From positions 32,903,437 through 32,967,436 of the forward strand of contig NC_059500.1 of the NCBI RefSeq assembly GCF_018139145.2: a DNA stretch of 64,000 bases, in the 5' to 3' direction. Positions 1 to 12,400 of the stretch are shown here, piece after piece (position 1 is the first letter of the stretch; the number at the start of each line of letters is the position of its first letter). The notes beneath the pieces were generated by a model. The model was not told the origin of the DNA and made no database searches. It was given only the letters and a program-made list of their open reading frames with translations. The translations under genes and the position numbers were made by a program. Origin of the DNA: Gymnogyps californianus. Its lineage: Eukaryota; Chordata; Aves; Accipitriformes; Cathartidae.

Positions 1-1675
1 GTCTTCACCAGCCAGTACTCCAGCCACACCACCCAAGTCGCAGAAGGCAAAGGCAGGGACTGGGAGAATTAAGAACTGCCCACTGTAGTAAAAGATCCGG
101 TTCAAGACTATCTAAGGAACCTGAAGGTGAACAAGTCCATGGGACCTGATGAGATGCATCCGCGGGTCCTAAGGGAACTGGTAGATGAAGTTACTAGGCC
201 ACTGTCCATCACATTTGAGAAGCTGCAGCAGTCCAGTGAAGTTCCCATTGACTGGAAAAGGGGAAACATAACCCCCATTTTTAAAAAGGAAAAAAAGGAG
301 GACCCTGGGAGCTACTGACCTGTCAGCCTCACCTCTGTGGCTGGCAAGATCATAGAGCAGATCCTCATGGAAACTATGCTAAGGCACATGGAAAATAAGG
401 AGGTGATTGGTGGCAGCCAACATGGCTTCACTAAGGGCAAATCGCGCCTGACAAATTTGGTGGCCTTCTACAATGGGGTTACAGCGGTGGAGGATAAGGG
501 AAGAACAACGGACATCATCTACCTGGACTTGTGCAAAGCATTTGACACTGTCCCACACGACATCCTTGTCTCTAAATTGGTGAGACATGGATCTGATGGG
601 TGGACCACTTGGTGGATAAGGAATTGGCTGGATGGTCGCACTCAAAGAGTTGCGGTCAATGGCTCAATGTCTGGGTGAAGACCAGTGATGATTGGTGTCC
701 CTCAGGGGTTTGTATTGGGACCAGCACTGTTTAATATCTTTGTTGGTGACATGGACCATGGGATTGAGTGCACCCTCAGCAAGTTTGCCGATGACACCAA
801 GCTGTGTGGTGCAGCTGATAGGCTGGAGGGAAGGGATGCCATCCAGAGGGACCTTGATATGCTTGAGAAGTGGGCCTGTGTGAACCTCATGAAGTTCAAC
901 AAGGCCAAGTGCAAGGTCCTGCACATGGGTTGGAGCAATCCCAAGCACAAATACAGGCTGGGAGATGAGTGGATTGAGAGCAGCCCTGACGAGGCTGGGT
1001 GTTGGGGGGTTGGTTGACAAGAAGCTCAACAAGACCTGGCAATGTGCACTTGCAGCCCAGAAAGCCAACTGTATCCTGGGCTGCATCAAAAGAAGCATGA
1101 CCAGCAGGTCGAGGGAGGTGATTCTCCCCCTCTACTCCGCTCTTGTGAGACCCCACCTGGAGTACTGCATTCAGCTCTGGGGCCCCCAACGTAAGAAGGA
1201 CATGGACCTGTTGGAGCGAGTCCAGAGGAGGGCCACAAAGACGATCAGGGGGCTGGAACACCTCCTCTATGAGGACAGGCTAAGAAAGTGAGGTTGTTTA
1301 GCCTGGAGAAGAGAAGGCTCTGGGGAGACATTATAGCAGCCTTCCAGTACCTAAAGAGGGCCTACAAGAAAGCTGAAGAGGGACTTTTTAGAAGGGCATG
1401 TAGTGATAGGACAAGGGGTAATGGCTTTAAACAGAAAGAGGGTAGATTTAGATTAAAGGAAGAAATTCTTCACTATGAGGGTAGTGAGGCACTGGAACAG
1501 GTTGCCCAGAGAAGTTGTGGATGCCCCCTCCCTGGAAGTGTTCAAGGACAGTTTGGATGAGGCTTTGGGCAACTTGATCTAGTGGAAGGTGTCCCTGTCT
1601 ATGGCAGGGGCCTTGGAACTAGATGATCTTTAAGGTCCCTTCTAACCCCAACCATTCTATGATTCTATGATTCTA
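1..1675 (+). mobile_element. CR1 non-LTR retrotransposon (LINE), 5'-truncated or cut by the window edge
   Basis: This is the 3' part of a chicken-repeat-1 LINE in sense orientation. Decayed reverse-transcriptase sequence runs from about base 88 to 1610, followed by a very short 3' UTR. The element ends in tandem ATTCTATG-type octamers at about 1653-1675, the usual CR1 3' terminus, which replaces a poly-A tail. The endonuclease part of ORF2 and all of ORF1 are absent; I cannot tell whether the copy is naturally 5'-truncated or continues outside the window. CR1 normally leaves no clear target-site duplication, and I see none. Frame breaks show the copy is dead. Confidence 0.95.
88..1610 (+). 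pseudogene. Broken CR1 ORF2 reverse transcriptase
   Basis: CR1 ORF2 encodes an endonuclease-reverse transcriptase that copies the element's RNA at a nicked target. Only the reverse-transcriptase half is present. Visible motifs, in order, are the [10 protein letters not shown] block near 145, the [11 protein letters not shown] motif A near 520-550, GVPQG (motif B) near 694, and the catalytic FADD at 784-795 (usual form YADD/FADD). The ORF has in-frame TGA stops at 316-318 and 676-678; both fall where CR1 proteins usually have Arg or Trp. The frame changes near 990-1015, again near 1285 and at least once more near 1460. The C-terminal CR1 sequence ([12 protein letters not shown], then FSLEKRR) is recognisable across the shifts. 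It cannot make an active protein. Confidence 0.92.
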
Positions 1676-1678
1676 ACA

Positions 1679-1830
1679 AGGCTAGTGGATGAAGTTGGTG
1701 TTGCACCCATCTACTGGAGGAAGATCACCATTGAGGAACCTACTGTATCTGAAAGGAAGGGATTTCTGAGAGCACAACAAAGCATGCAGAAATGCTGCAT
1801 CAAGAGCAGCTCATAGGAGTGGTGTTCCTC
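1679..1830 (+). repeat. Possible decayed second CR1 scrap after the CR1 3' end
   Basis: Just after the CR1 terminus, about 1681-1700 reads as LVDEVG and about 1710-1735 faintly resembles the [10 protein letters not shown] block of CR1 reverse transcriptase, with the sequence between deleted. The resemblance is short and could be chance. If real, it is an internal CR1 piece lying downstream of a CR1 3' end, the same odd order seen at 40.7-41.5 kb. Confidence 0.2.
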
Positions 1831-4800
1831 TCAATTTTTTTGGCCCCAGTTTGAGTTTTGCATGAAGAGAACACTTAATCCTGCTGGAAAGGGGCTATAA
1901 GAGTTGCAACACCCAGCTAAGGCTTTCATTGTGTGAAAGAAAACTTGCTCTAAGGCATAAAAAGGAGAGTAAATTCAAATAAAGTTTGTGAGGTTACCCA
2001 GTCCTAAACTGCTGCAGGAGAGAGTAAGAATTACTACTGTGAGCTTTGCATCCTCTCCTACAAAAATAGTCTACCTTCTCTTTACATGGAGGGCTAAATA
2101 CGTCATAAATGCCTTAAGAAGCCATTTCCTGTTCTTTTCTAAATGTCAGTCAGCCTAAGTCCTTGTTGCATGAAGTACAGCTCACTTAGCTCTGCACATG
2201 TAAGGGGTGCTTGGGAGCAGAAGTACATGTAGGTAGGCTACAGTTCCAGACTGGTGTTAATGTCATAGCAATGGGATAGTGAATGAGCCCAGGTGGTCTT
2301 GGTAGCACTGAGGTGTTCAAGTAGCTCTGCAACATATCTGGTTCTCATTTCCTTCCTGACACCTGCTGAAGTCTGATGGTGCTATTTGCTTTCCTCATAG
2401 TTTTATTACCATCAAATGACAGAAGCCACATAGGCCTTCTAGGGAGCTTTTATGACAGAATAAATCAGAATGAAGGGAAGACTCTGAATACCACAGGGGA
2501 GGAGGGGGGAAATGTAGCCCAGCTCCTTTTCTTGCTGTTGGAAACACACAGATATTATCTCCAGGTATGCAGGAGCGTGTCACATTAAATTAGGTTCCAG
2601 CATACTGGTGTGCTCACGAGTTCATATACCTTTTGACATTACCAATCCTCAACTAACATAACTTCATGAGAAACATCTGGTTGGGTTACCTAATGCCAAT
2701 ATTGATTCTGGCCTCGCCCTGCCTGCACAGAATGGAGGAATTTCATGTGCCATTTGTTTCTTTTTCTTGAACACGGTAGCATACATATTTGCTTTCTTTC
2801 CCCTTCCCCCCACCATCTGAGCCTGTGAAGCAATCAGTGAACCATGTTTCTTTCTTTCCCTTTCTCTTACTGTAGGCATGTTTGTCTATAGTAGCTGCAA
2901 CGTTAGCTCTCACTGACCCAAGCCAGTAAGTTAAACACTGAAGAAAAACAAAACAAGACAAAACCAAAACCCCAAACACCTTTGCCCCGCTCAGGCATTT
3001 GGGGGTGAGGGAGGAAGGATTGATTCTGAGCTCCTTTAATTCAAAGAGCACATAGTGTCAGCTTCAGGAAAGCCAGGGTTGAAAGGAAACGGTAGCCAAA
3101 TGACATGATCTGTATTTTCAGAGAGGGGGAGACAGGTGGGAAAATGAGAAGAGGAAGCATGGTTGAACCATCAGGGTGATCAAGACAAATGCAAGTTGCT
3201 AGACCACAGGTGCCCAAAGCTTCAGAAAGTAAGCACATGGCACTGCTGCACTTGGAGCCCCATCCTGTGGCTATCCCAGTCAATCCAGAACAGCTCTCCT
3301 GACTCAGTGACCAGTCCAGTCCCTGAGCTCTTGTTTCATGCAACAGGGACTGAGCTCACAGTCTGGCACAGGGGATGTCTGCTCTTGTTGTGAAACAGTG
3401 TTCAACTTCAAATGTCAAATGATGAGGTAATTCTCATTCACAGTTGTTTATTTTACCTTTGAAGGGAGGAGGGGAGGAAAACATTAAATAACTCCTATAA
3501 AAATTGTCATATATGTAGCAAAAAGTTTCACCACTCCCTTCTTTCCTAATGCTAAGTTAATTTTTTTCAACATTTTACAATCATCTCAAAAGAAAAGCAA
3601 TTTTGTGTCATTAAAATCTCAAGGTAATAGGTTGTTTATTATGAACATGAGGTATCTTCTGGTAAGTACTTCATGTTCACATTCATCGTAAAATCTCTGT
3701 TACATTGTTCAAGCAGTACAAAGACGTCTTAGTGTAAAACACCCAGATGCTATGGCTCTTCTTTGGAACTAACCAAAGGGGAAGACAAACCCTAAAAAAC
3801 AAAAAAAAAACAGAGAAGAAGGCTTTTATGTAAGCCCAGATTGCTTACAAAGAAAAATGGATATTATTTTCTAGACCTAACAGTGCCATTGGTTGAATGG
3901 TATAAAAGATCCACTCAGAAAATTCCCATTTTCCAGCTACCAGAAAGCTTTTAGACTCTGTTTTATGGCCCAGACATTTTATTTTGTGAAATAACAAGTC
4001 CAAGATAGCAACCTGACATGACTTTATCAACGTTTTTAAAAAAGAAAATACATTTTCTTAAAGGTTTTAGAAGCTGTGTAAAAAAGTGTTGTGTTTGTTC
4101 CCAAGGTGAGAAACCTAAAATATCCCCAGGAGTGAAGAGATGGCAGGAGGAAAAAGAAGTGCACAGATAAAATAGCTAGAACATAAACATGAAAGAGCTG
4201 TCTTCTCCAGCCTACACTAAGGACTGCACTGGGGACCTCAGAATTAAAAACTTAATGGGCTATTGCTTGTGCGTGAGAAGATCTCTTAGCAGGACTGTCA
4301 CAGACTCCTACTCTCCGTAGGTCAGGCAAAGGGTGAACCTCTAAAACACTCGTTGGTGTACAAGGGCACATGTTAATATATTATTCTCAGGCTAGTAAAA
4401 CCATGTGAAGAAGGTGGAAAGGAAATTGCAATGAGTTTGGGGAACAAAGACAGTGAGCCTGGGGACAAAAGACAGCCCTCCTTTGTCGGGTGAAGAAAAA
4501 GAATCCCCTATCTACAGCATTGGATAAATGCGTTCAGAGAGACTCAGAGACCTGCCAAGGCAATGCATGGTGACACTAGGAAATAAATTGGGTTTTCATG
4601 TTTTTTAATTTAACCATTTTAACCACAAGCCTCATTTTCAACCCAGAATGAAGGCAAGGTCTGCAGGACAGGGAGCCAGAATATACCAGAAACACAACTG
4701 GCAAGTAAAGCTGTTAAAGGTTAAGAGTCTCACATCACTCTTCGGAAAAACAAGACTATTTAATTGAGAAATGGAACGGATTTAAAACAAACTATACTTC

Positions 4801-7800
4801 CTCTGGAACCCAGAGGAGCAGCATTGCTGATCAGTCTCAAGCACTAGGTTTGTATAAAAGAAAGATTTTCACTGAATTGTCTTCATTGTTACCTCACACA
4901 ACAGCTCAGGTAATTCCTGGAAGTAACTCAACATGAATGACAGACATCGCTTATGCTTCTGACTGTTATAAATTTCAGTAGGCTTACAGGGCCATTAAAA
5001 CTGACCAAGGTTTTTGGGGGAAAGCTGTCTTTTAAATTTGGCAGGGGCAGGCAAACCAAGTAAACCTGCTGTAATCTTGACTGCAACTCAACCTACCTGG
5101 TATTCTTCTGCAGAAATTTTAAGTTTGCGATTTGTGCATACATCATTCCTAGTTAATTCCAGGTGTACATAGCCCCTGGCTGTGCTGAGGGGCTACTGCT
5201 GAAGAACCAGACCTAACAACTGTGATAGAGCACAAAAGTGGACAGAGATCCAATTTAAACTACTGTTGGATTCCCCAAATCTCCTGTCTTTTGTTTGTAT
5301 GAAGCACCCGCCTTCCAGCCCCTCTGATACTACAAAAAGGGAAATAATAATTTAATGAAGTCCTTCTCTTGCCTCTGAGGATCAGACTCTGGTTTTCTGA
5401 TGGAGGTTTGCCTTTCTTCTCCCAGCCCTTTCCCACAGGGACATCATACCCATCATACCATCAACAGGGACATCAAACCATCCTTTGCCTTCAGTGCGAC
5501 ACTGCATTGTCAAAAGAAGTTTTTTGTCTAGGATGGATGGATTGGTGACACAGCTTTTGAACTGATGATGAAGTACTGTATGGAAACATATTACAGGATA
5601 ATTTTGAACTTCCCGTGTGGACCTGTTTTCAAGATACCCGTTTATCTACCACACTGGCACTGGCCATTTTTAACAAGATTGCTATGCTTGCCCCTCCCAA
5701 AACTTGCATTACGGAGGGATCATTCCTGGCTCCATAGTTAAAGAAGATGTATCTCCCTCTTTAGCTCCGAGAATGTTTTTAGTTTTCATGAGCAGCTGTG
5801 ATTTGTCCTCAGTTTTCTAATGCTAAAAAAAATTGCAGGCATTTTTGTCAACCTTATTGTTATAGACCTATAATTGTTGTATTATGCAAGCTAATAAAAT
5901 AGGCCAAATTCCTTTAAAATCCAAAAGTCAGGCTGTTAATCAGTGTGAGGCACATATGAATTACTTTATTTATCTTCATACAATTGCCCAGACCTGTGAG
6001 TTCCTCCTCGCAGATCCAGCTGGAAGGAGGATATCTTCAGGGATATCTTTATCTCCCTGCAATAATTCAAATGATTATTGGAACAACCACTGATACAAAT
6101 GAGATTACTTCCAAGTAAGGTCATTAGCATAAACCAGGACAGTTGCCATAACTGCAATCTGCCCAAAATCTATACAGCAAAACTAGGAACAGAGAGCCAT
6201 AATGTGCTCTTGAATAGAAGAGACAAACAAGATATATGAAAATGTATGGCTTTCATCCATTGTACTGAAATGTCTGTGTGCTCTCTGCACTGACATTTTC
6301 AAATTCACCTGATTTCCTCTTCTTTCTTAGATTCCCCACCTCTAATCCTATGTCATAGCTGAAGCCAAAGTTTGTGGAGGAAATCAGAGGAGTAAATATG
6401 ATATATTGTTAGCATATAGTGAAAGCAGGACTCTAAATTACATATTGTAAAACTTGTAGAGTTCGGTCACTTTTTACTTTTCCTTATTGTTTTGATTTAT
6501 CTGTCTCCTCATTTATTGTTGTTTAATATAACCGATTTTCAGAAACTATTTAGCCAACAAAAATATTTGCAGAGAATAATTGAAGCACTTGAAATAAAAC
6601 TTGCGTGTGTTCAGAAATCCTTTAATAGTGGGGAGAGATGTAACCACAGCCGTGTTCAAAAAAGACCGCAAATCCTGTGTTTTCAGCACCACAGAAAATT
6701 ATGCACAGCAGGCAGAAAACAACACAGGTTTTTTTGACTTCTTACCAGGAATAACTACAATAGGAAACAAAATTGCATATATGTATATCTACACATATAT
6801 AATTGAACAAGCCTATGTGAAAGCTAGAAAAATTCTGTTTACATTGTTTAACAAGAAAGTGTTTTCTAGAGGGTAGCTTTAGTGGACTTGTTTGTAGCAC
6901 CGAAGCAGTGTAAGTTTATAAATTTTCCTTAAATGTAATATTAAATTAAAGGTCTTTGTGGAAGCTCAGAATAGTTCATATAGGGTTTGTGGTTATGCTT
7001 GTGCCCATGCTCTTAATTCAGAAAATGTGTACATTGAAAGGCATAATAACAGAGGACCACTGAAGAACAGACATGTGGCTCTTTCAGAGCAGAATACCGT
7101 GGCTATCTTGCTTTACATTTTCCTTCAAACACAGAATTTAATCACATTTCTCCATGTGTTTGCATAGGCAATGGAGAAAGCACGTTAATATTGCTAAGAC
7201 AATGTGGGATCTATGACATGTCTTGAGCTAATAACCTTATTAGCAGAGAGGATAACATTATACAGCACTTCTGTCTGTGTTTCTGTAGCCACCCAACATG
7301 ATGAGAACATTGCCAAGTATGAGCATGGCAGTGCATTTTATCAGCAGATAGAAGGGCAGAAAGGACCAGAGAAATAAATGCAGTCACTGGTCACAGGAAA
7401 AAAAAGTTAAATGTTCTTTCCAAGTGTTATTTTTTTCTTACTGTGTAAAAACAGGTACAAAAGTTAGGGCAGCATTAGTTCTATCTTTAAACACTTCCCA
7501 ATCTATTTCAGGAGTTTTTGCATTATTTTTCAAATTTGAAAATACAAGGGAGCAAAGTCTGTGTGTGCTTGAAAGGCAAAGCTGAACCAGATCAAATATT
7601 ACTTCATTTGTAGGCCGCCATGACTTAGGTGGATTAGAACAAAACCCTTTTTTGCACTTGCTTCTGTGTGATGGCATAGCTGCATATAAACAAAATGATC
7701 TTAATTTTAAACTATCCTACTCCCAAATGAAAGCATACAAATTTACTCCCTTGATCTATAGGTCTAACCCATTGTTTGGGATGTATCTTAGGCCAGAGCA

Positions 7801-8112
7801 TATTTTTCCCAATGCTGCTAATTCACATGAAGGTGTCCTCTAGTCTCTTCATTTTACCTCTGTTGGCCTTGTGACATCTTCCAGTATCCTAACTGTATGC
7901 TCTGTTCACTGAAATTGATTGGATTTCACCTAAATATGTATATTTCTTAATTACCTAGATCTCCTGAAAAGGGTTCTTTATTTGATAGCCTGCAACTCCC
8001 AGATATCTTTGAAGGGATGGAGTGGCCTGTCAGTGAAGAGAGAATAAAAAAGCACTGCTGGCTCCTGGTATGCTGGTCTGAACATTATTGTGTATTCACT
8101 CCCACTTAGGCA
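1831..8112. other. Unique AT-rich sequence, no gene seen
   Basis: I see no convincing coding exon, RNA gene or recent transposon here. All reading frames are short and lack recognisable domains. Small A-rich and T-rich runs occur (for example 3796-3812), along with a short imperfect direct repeat of CAGGGACATCA at about 5437-5475. Very old, unrecognisable repeats cannot be excluded. Confidence 0.6.
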
Positions 8113-8190
8113 GGAAAAGGAAAAGGAAAAGGAAAAGGAAAAGGAAAAGGAAAAGGAAAAGGAAAAGGAAAAGGAAAAGGAAAAGGAAAA
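8113..8190 (+). repeat. (GGAAAA)13 perfect microsatellite
   Basis: Thirteen uninterrupted copies of the hexamer GGAAAA fill exactly 78 bases. One strand is pure purine and the other pure pyrimidine. The minus strand reads as a false Phe-Ser repeat inside a spurious 161-residue frame (7978-8463). The lack of interruptions suggests a young, length-variable locus. Confidence 0.98.
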
Positions 8191-8911
8191 ATAACTGTGA
8201 AGTATGTAACAGCTAGCAATTTGATCCAGATTGTACCGGTTTAAAAAGCAAGGATCTTCAAGTATCTTGCTGTTAGAAACAAAGATGAAAGGCAGCATGA
8301 GCACACGAAGAAGCCTGCTAAAGGGCATCAGACTATCAGCTTTCTGAAACACGAAACTTTCAGCACTTTGCTGAGAGACAGCATTTTGAGGACTGGACAG
8401 AGGTTTCCATTCTCTAGTAAGGAAAAATAGAGCCTTTTTCAAGCCAGGCATGCAAATAAACATACTTATTTCCTCGGTTGTATGTTATTTTCTTAATAGT
8501 TTTAATGAAGTTGCTATTAATTCGAGAAAACACAATAACCATAACCCCCTACCCCCCCAAAAAACCCAACAGCTGGAGAAATCAGATGAATGAAACCTGA
8601 AAAACTAGTAAGTTTTGTTCACTTTTACTATAGGGACTTAAAGAAACAAATCAGTCTCAGGACATAATAGGAAGTTAAGATAATAGCAAACTTTCCATGG
8701 TCGGTATCAACAGAGTGAAAGATTTAACTATCAGGCTGTTTATTTAAAAAGCTAAATTCCACCTACTGCTTTTTTTTTAACCGGTTTGTGCGTTTTTTTC
8801 ACCATGAATAATTTTATGGGTGTTTCTAAAGCACATGCAATGTGCAGCAAAGAATGATCTGTCAATTTTATACAGAATATTATTCCTTACCTTTTCTATT
8901 ATATGGGTTAG
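8191..8911. other. Unique sequence between microsatellite and LTR
   Basis: No gene or named repeat seen. A short C-run and A-run (about 8548-8567) are the only low-complexity parts. Confidence 0.6.
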
Positions 8912-8916
8912 ACAGC

Positions 8917-9486
8917 TGTCCTGGTTTCGGCTGGGACAGAGTTAACTCTCTTCTTAGTAGCTGGTACAGTGCTGTGTTTTGGATTTAGTGTGAGAATAAT
9001 GTTGATAATGCGCTCATGTTTTTAGTTGTTGCTAAGTAGTGCTTATCCTAAGTTAAGGACTTTTCAGTTTCCTATGCTCTGCCAGCAAGCAGGTGTGTAA
9101 GAAGCTGGGAGGGAGCATAGCCAGGACAGCTGACACGAACTAGCCAAAGGGATATTCCATACCATGGAATGCCATGCCCAGTATATAAACAGGGGGAGCT
9201 GACCGGGAGGGGCGGATCGCTGCTCTGGCATTGGTCAGCGGGTGGTGAGCAACTGCATTGTGCATTGCTTGTCTTTTCTCGGGTGTAATTTTTTTTTGTT
9301 TTATTCCTTTTCGTTACAATTATTATTATTCTTAGTTAGTAGCGTATTTTATTCTTACTTTAGTTATTAAACTGCTCTTATCTAAACCCACAAGTTTTAC
9401 TTTTTTTCCTTTCCTCCTCCCCACCCCACTGGGAGGGGGAAGCGGCTACGTGGTGCTTAGTTGCTGGCTGGGGTTAAACCACGACA
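8917..9486 (+). mobile_element. Solo LTR of an avian endogenous retrovirus (ERVL-like), plus orientation
   Basis: This 570-bp element starts TGTCCTGGTTTC and ends AACCACGACA, so it has the TG...CA ends of a retroviral LTR. It is flanked by an exact 5-bp direct duplication, ACAGC, at 8912-8916 and 9487-9491. No primer-binding site or internal viral sequence follows, so it is a solo LTR left by recombination between the two LTRs of a provirus. Inside are a TATA box at about 9182-9189, a downstream T-rich stretch, an ATTAAA near 9365 that may be the poly-A signal, and a GC-rich end. A second, inverted copy lies at 33109-33702. Five-base duplications fit ERVL-class elements better than six-base ERVK ones; the class call is inference. 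Confidence 0.9.
9182..9189 (+). promoter_or_regulatory. TATA box of the plus-strand solo LTR
   Basis: TATATAAA lies about 265 bp into the LTR and is followed by a GC-rich stretch, the usual U3/R layout. It is intact here; the matching site in the inverted copy is altered to TGTATACAAA. It could still start transcription toward higher coordinates, but nothing in the sequence shows that it does. Confidence 0.55.
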
Positions 9487-9491
9487 ACAGC

Positions 9492-12400
9492 CCGAGGAAG
9501 CAGGCCTTATTCACCTGCAGTTCCACGTCTCTGTTCGCATGTAAGCACATATATTTTTGTCTACAAAACCCTCATTAAGATTTCCCCCTTGCACTGGAAA
9601 CTATGAAATTCTTGATTTTGGTATGCAGGTAATTTTGTGGCAACGAACCCATGAATCTGGAAGGCAGCAGAGGGTGGGAAGGTGCACAGGATTTTAATTT
9701 TGAGACTACTCTACTATATGGAAATAAAAGGAGAAGAAATAAGTTTAATAATCTCATTGTTTGTCGAATAGATAACTTGTATCAGTGAAAAAATTATCAC
9801 TCGATGTATTTATAAAAGAGTGTATGTATGTGTGTTAACTGCCCACAACCTAATTCTAATATTTCTTTGCTCTTTATTGGGAAGACTTCAATGGTTTGTT
9901 TGTTAGGATGATAATAACTTGGATTGTAGCTTATTACTCATTATATTCTGTCGGTTAGGTGCTTTTTTGGATGTTACATTTGAGACAAGCTAGATGATAG
10001 TATTTTTTCTGTTACTTGATGCAGAGATTTTTATTTCATAAATCACCTTTCCTAACAAACTTCATGAAAATTTTGCCTTGCCTAGAGATCTGAAATTTGC
10101 TTTCAGAAAATATAGGCTCCTTCTCAGGAAATCATTGTCATCAAGCAGTCATTTTGTGCTTCAAGACAAGTATGCGCTCAAACACTTTACTGGCCCCTAA
10201 GAGACTGATACATCCTTTTGTTTTGTGTTCACAAAAGAAAAATACCAAAGAAAACAAATAGACTAATGTGAAGTTCCTTCAGTGACTGTGAGGATGCAAA
10301 GCTGTGCCTCTCGCCATGATATTCCCAAATGGCATAAGCCAATCTTAGTGACCACAAAGACCTTGGCATTATTTGGCATTTCACTACTAATGTAATGATG
10401 GGGCCTAGACATCAAGGACAGATGGCAAGATCTTCCAGAGACATACCTGGCCCAAATTAAATTCTCCACTGAATGCATTTTGTTCTTTCTTAATTCAGTC
10501 AAGGCTGTGCTTTTTGAAAAGTTATCCTCTGATTTAAACTCAGATTGCTGGGATGGGTTCCAGGGGCCTGAGCTAGGCCAGAAAACAGTGCCTTCTGCTA
10601 TATGCTGTAGCACCCTTTCCCACTCCATCCCCCAAAGTAAAGAAGAGAAAAAGAAAAGAATCCCTGAAATTGTTAACATATGAAAGATAACAACCTTGAG
10701 CCAAACCCTCAATCTAGTTCTTCCTTTGTTAATTATAAAGCAATAGAATAGCTGGCACAAATATCTTGGCTAAACATGCAAGCCGTAACTCCTATGATAT
10801 ATGATGTTCTTGTACTAGCCAATACACTCATGTGGCCTGTTTCCTTCCTGCTAAATCTGACTTTTTGCAATAAGCATGTCCTTTATCCAAAGTGTATTGT
10901 TAACATTAAACATATTTTTATGATATCCACATGACCAAGAATAATTAGCACTGTATCCCAAGGGGGTAAATGCTAGAATTTAATTTATTTCTGTTTATTA
11001 TATCACTACTTTTTTACAGCTGTTTCATCATTACCAAGTATAATTTCTTCAAAAATATTTAGGGATGTTCTGGATGGCTGTTGCAATCAACACAAGGCAA
11101 CATCATGGAAGCAAATAATTTGTTTCAAAGAATGAGAGATTTAGCTTTTCCAGACTTGGGTCCTACTGGGTTATGATTTGTCAGGTTTTTTTTTTTCCTC
11201 TAGTCATGATTGACTAGTACAAGAGCACATGAAAAGCAGCAGCATTCCTGAGAAATCCCATTTGCCTTATTGCTGTACTAGCACTTGGAGAAGTGGGCTT
11301 TTATGTTCTGTGGTTGGAATCAGCCACAGGCATGGTTTTGGGGTATGACAATTTATGAGTATTTCTGAAACAGTGGAATGCTATAAAAATAAGCAAAACC
11401 AAAAAAAGGCCTAGAAGTTGAATTTTACCATTGTATGAAATAACACTTGAAGCTCTGTTTTGTGTTTTGTTCAAGACTGACTTTTTCAGAGCTCTCTAGG
11501 CTGAGCTATAGTTGATGAGATATAGGCAGCCTGCTTTGAATAACAGATGAAAGAACAGACCGTGCTTCCCTTGCTCCTTGTCTGTGCTGGAGTTAGGATT
11601 TAGAGTCCTAGTCAATCATTGATTTGTTTGGAAGTGAGGGAAGTAGCAATGAGTCTAGGCTCTTAAATACCTCTGAAAATTAGTTAAAGCCCTCTTTTTG
11701 ATGGAGAATCTGATTCAGTGTGGAGACTTGACAGCCTGCTCTTCAGGGTAACTCAGGTTTTACACTACTGATCCCATACCTCTCTCTTTTGTACACTATT
11801 ACAAAATAAACCCTGATCTCTCTCTTCTATTAACAGAGCTGTGTCTTTCCTTCTGAGCAGAGCTGACATTTCACTGTCCCCTGCTTTCCTGTGCAACACA
11901 GTCCCAACCTATTAATCCAATTCCACGAATGCAGTGTTAGATCCTGAATGTTGTGAACTTTGTGAATGAAATAAAGTTCGTTGTGCTGAGGGTTGCCCTT
12001 AAGGGTGTGACTGTTCTCCCTGGGCTCTCGTGAGCTTTAAGTAGTGGATCTAGCCAGCAGAGGAGCTACTCCTTCTCAGTAAGTTCGCCTTTGTGATTTG
12101 AGAAGGGGTGTCAACAGTAGAAAAATGAGGAGTGTAGCTCCATATTAATTTTCTTTTTTTCTTTCAAGAGCCAGAGCAGCCCCTGCTGTGTCTTAGAGCT
12201 GACTAACTCCATACATCCCACCAGCAATAGGAAGGAATGGATGGTCCGAGATCAATAAGTTCTGGCCACACTTACTCCTGGCACCTGTATTGCCCTTTTC
12301 CCCCCATACTTTTACTCATGGTAGAAATCCTACATGAAAAGAGAAAACAACAGCAAAAGCAGGCTGGGGCCAGCACAGCTGCTGTAAGGCACTGTGAGTG

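Noticed and set aside
7978..8463. 161-codon minus-strand frame with a long Phe-Ser repeat
   Set aside because: It is simply the translation of the GGAAAA microsatellite; there is no domain or splice context.
10263..10760. 165-codon minus-strand frame
   Set aside because: No known motif or splice-site support; likely chance.
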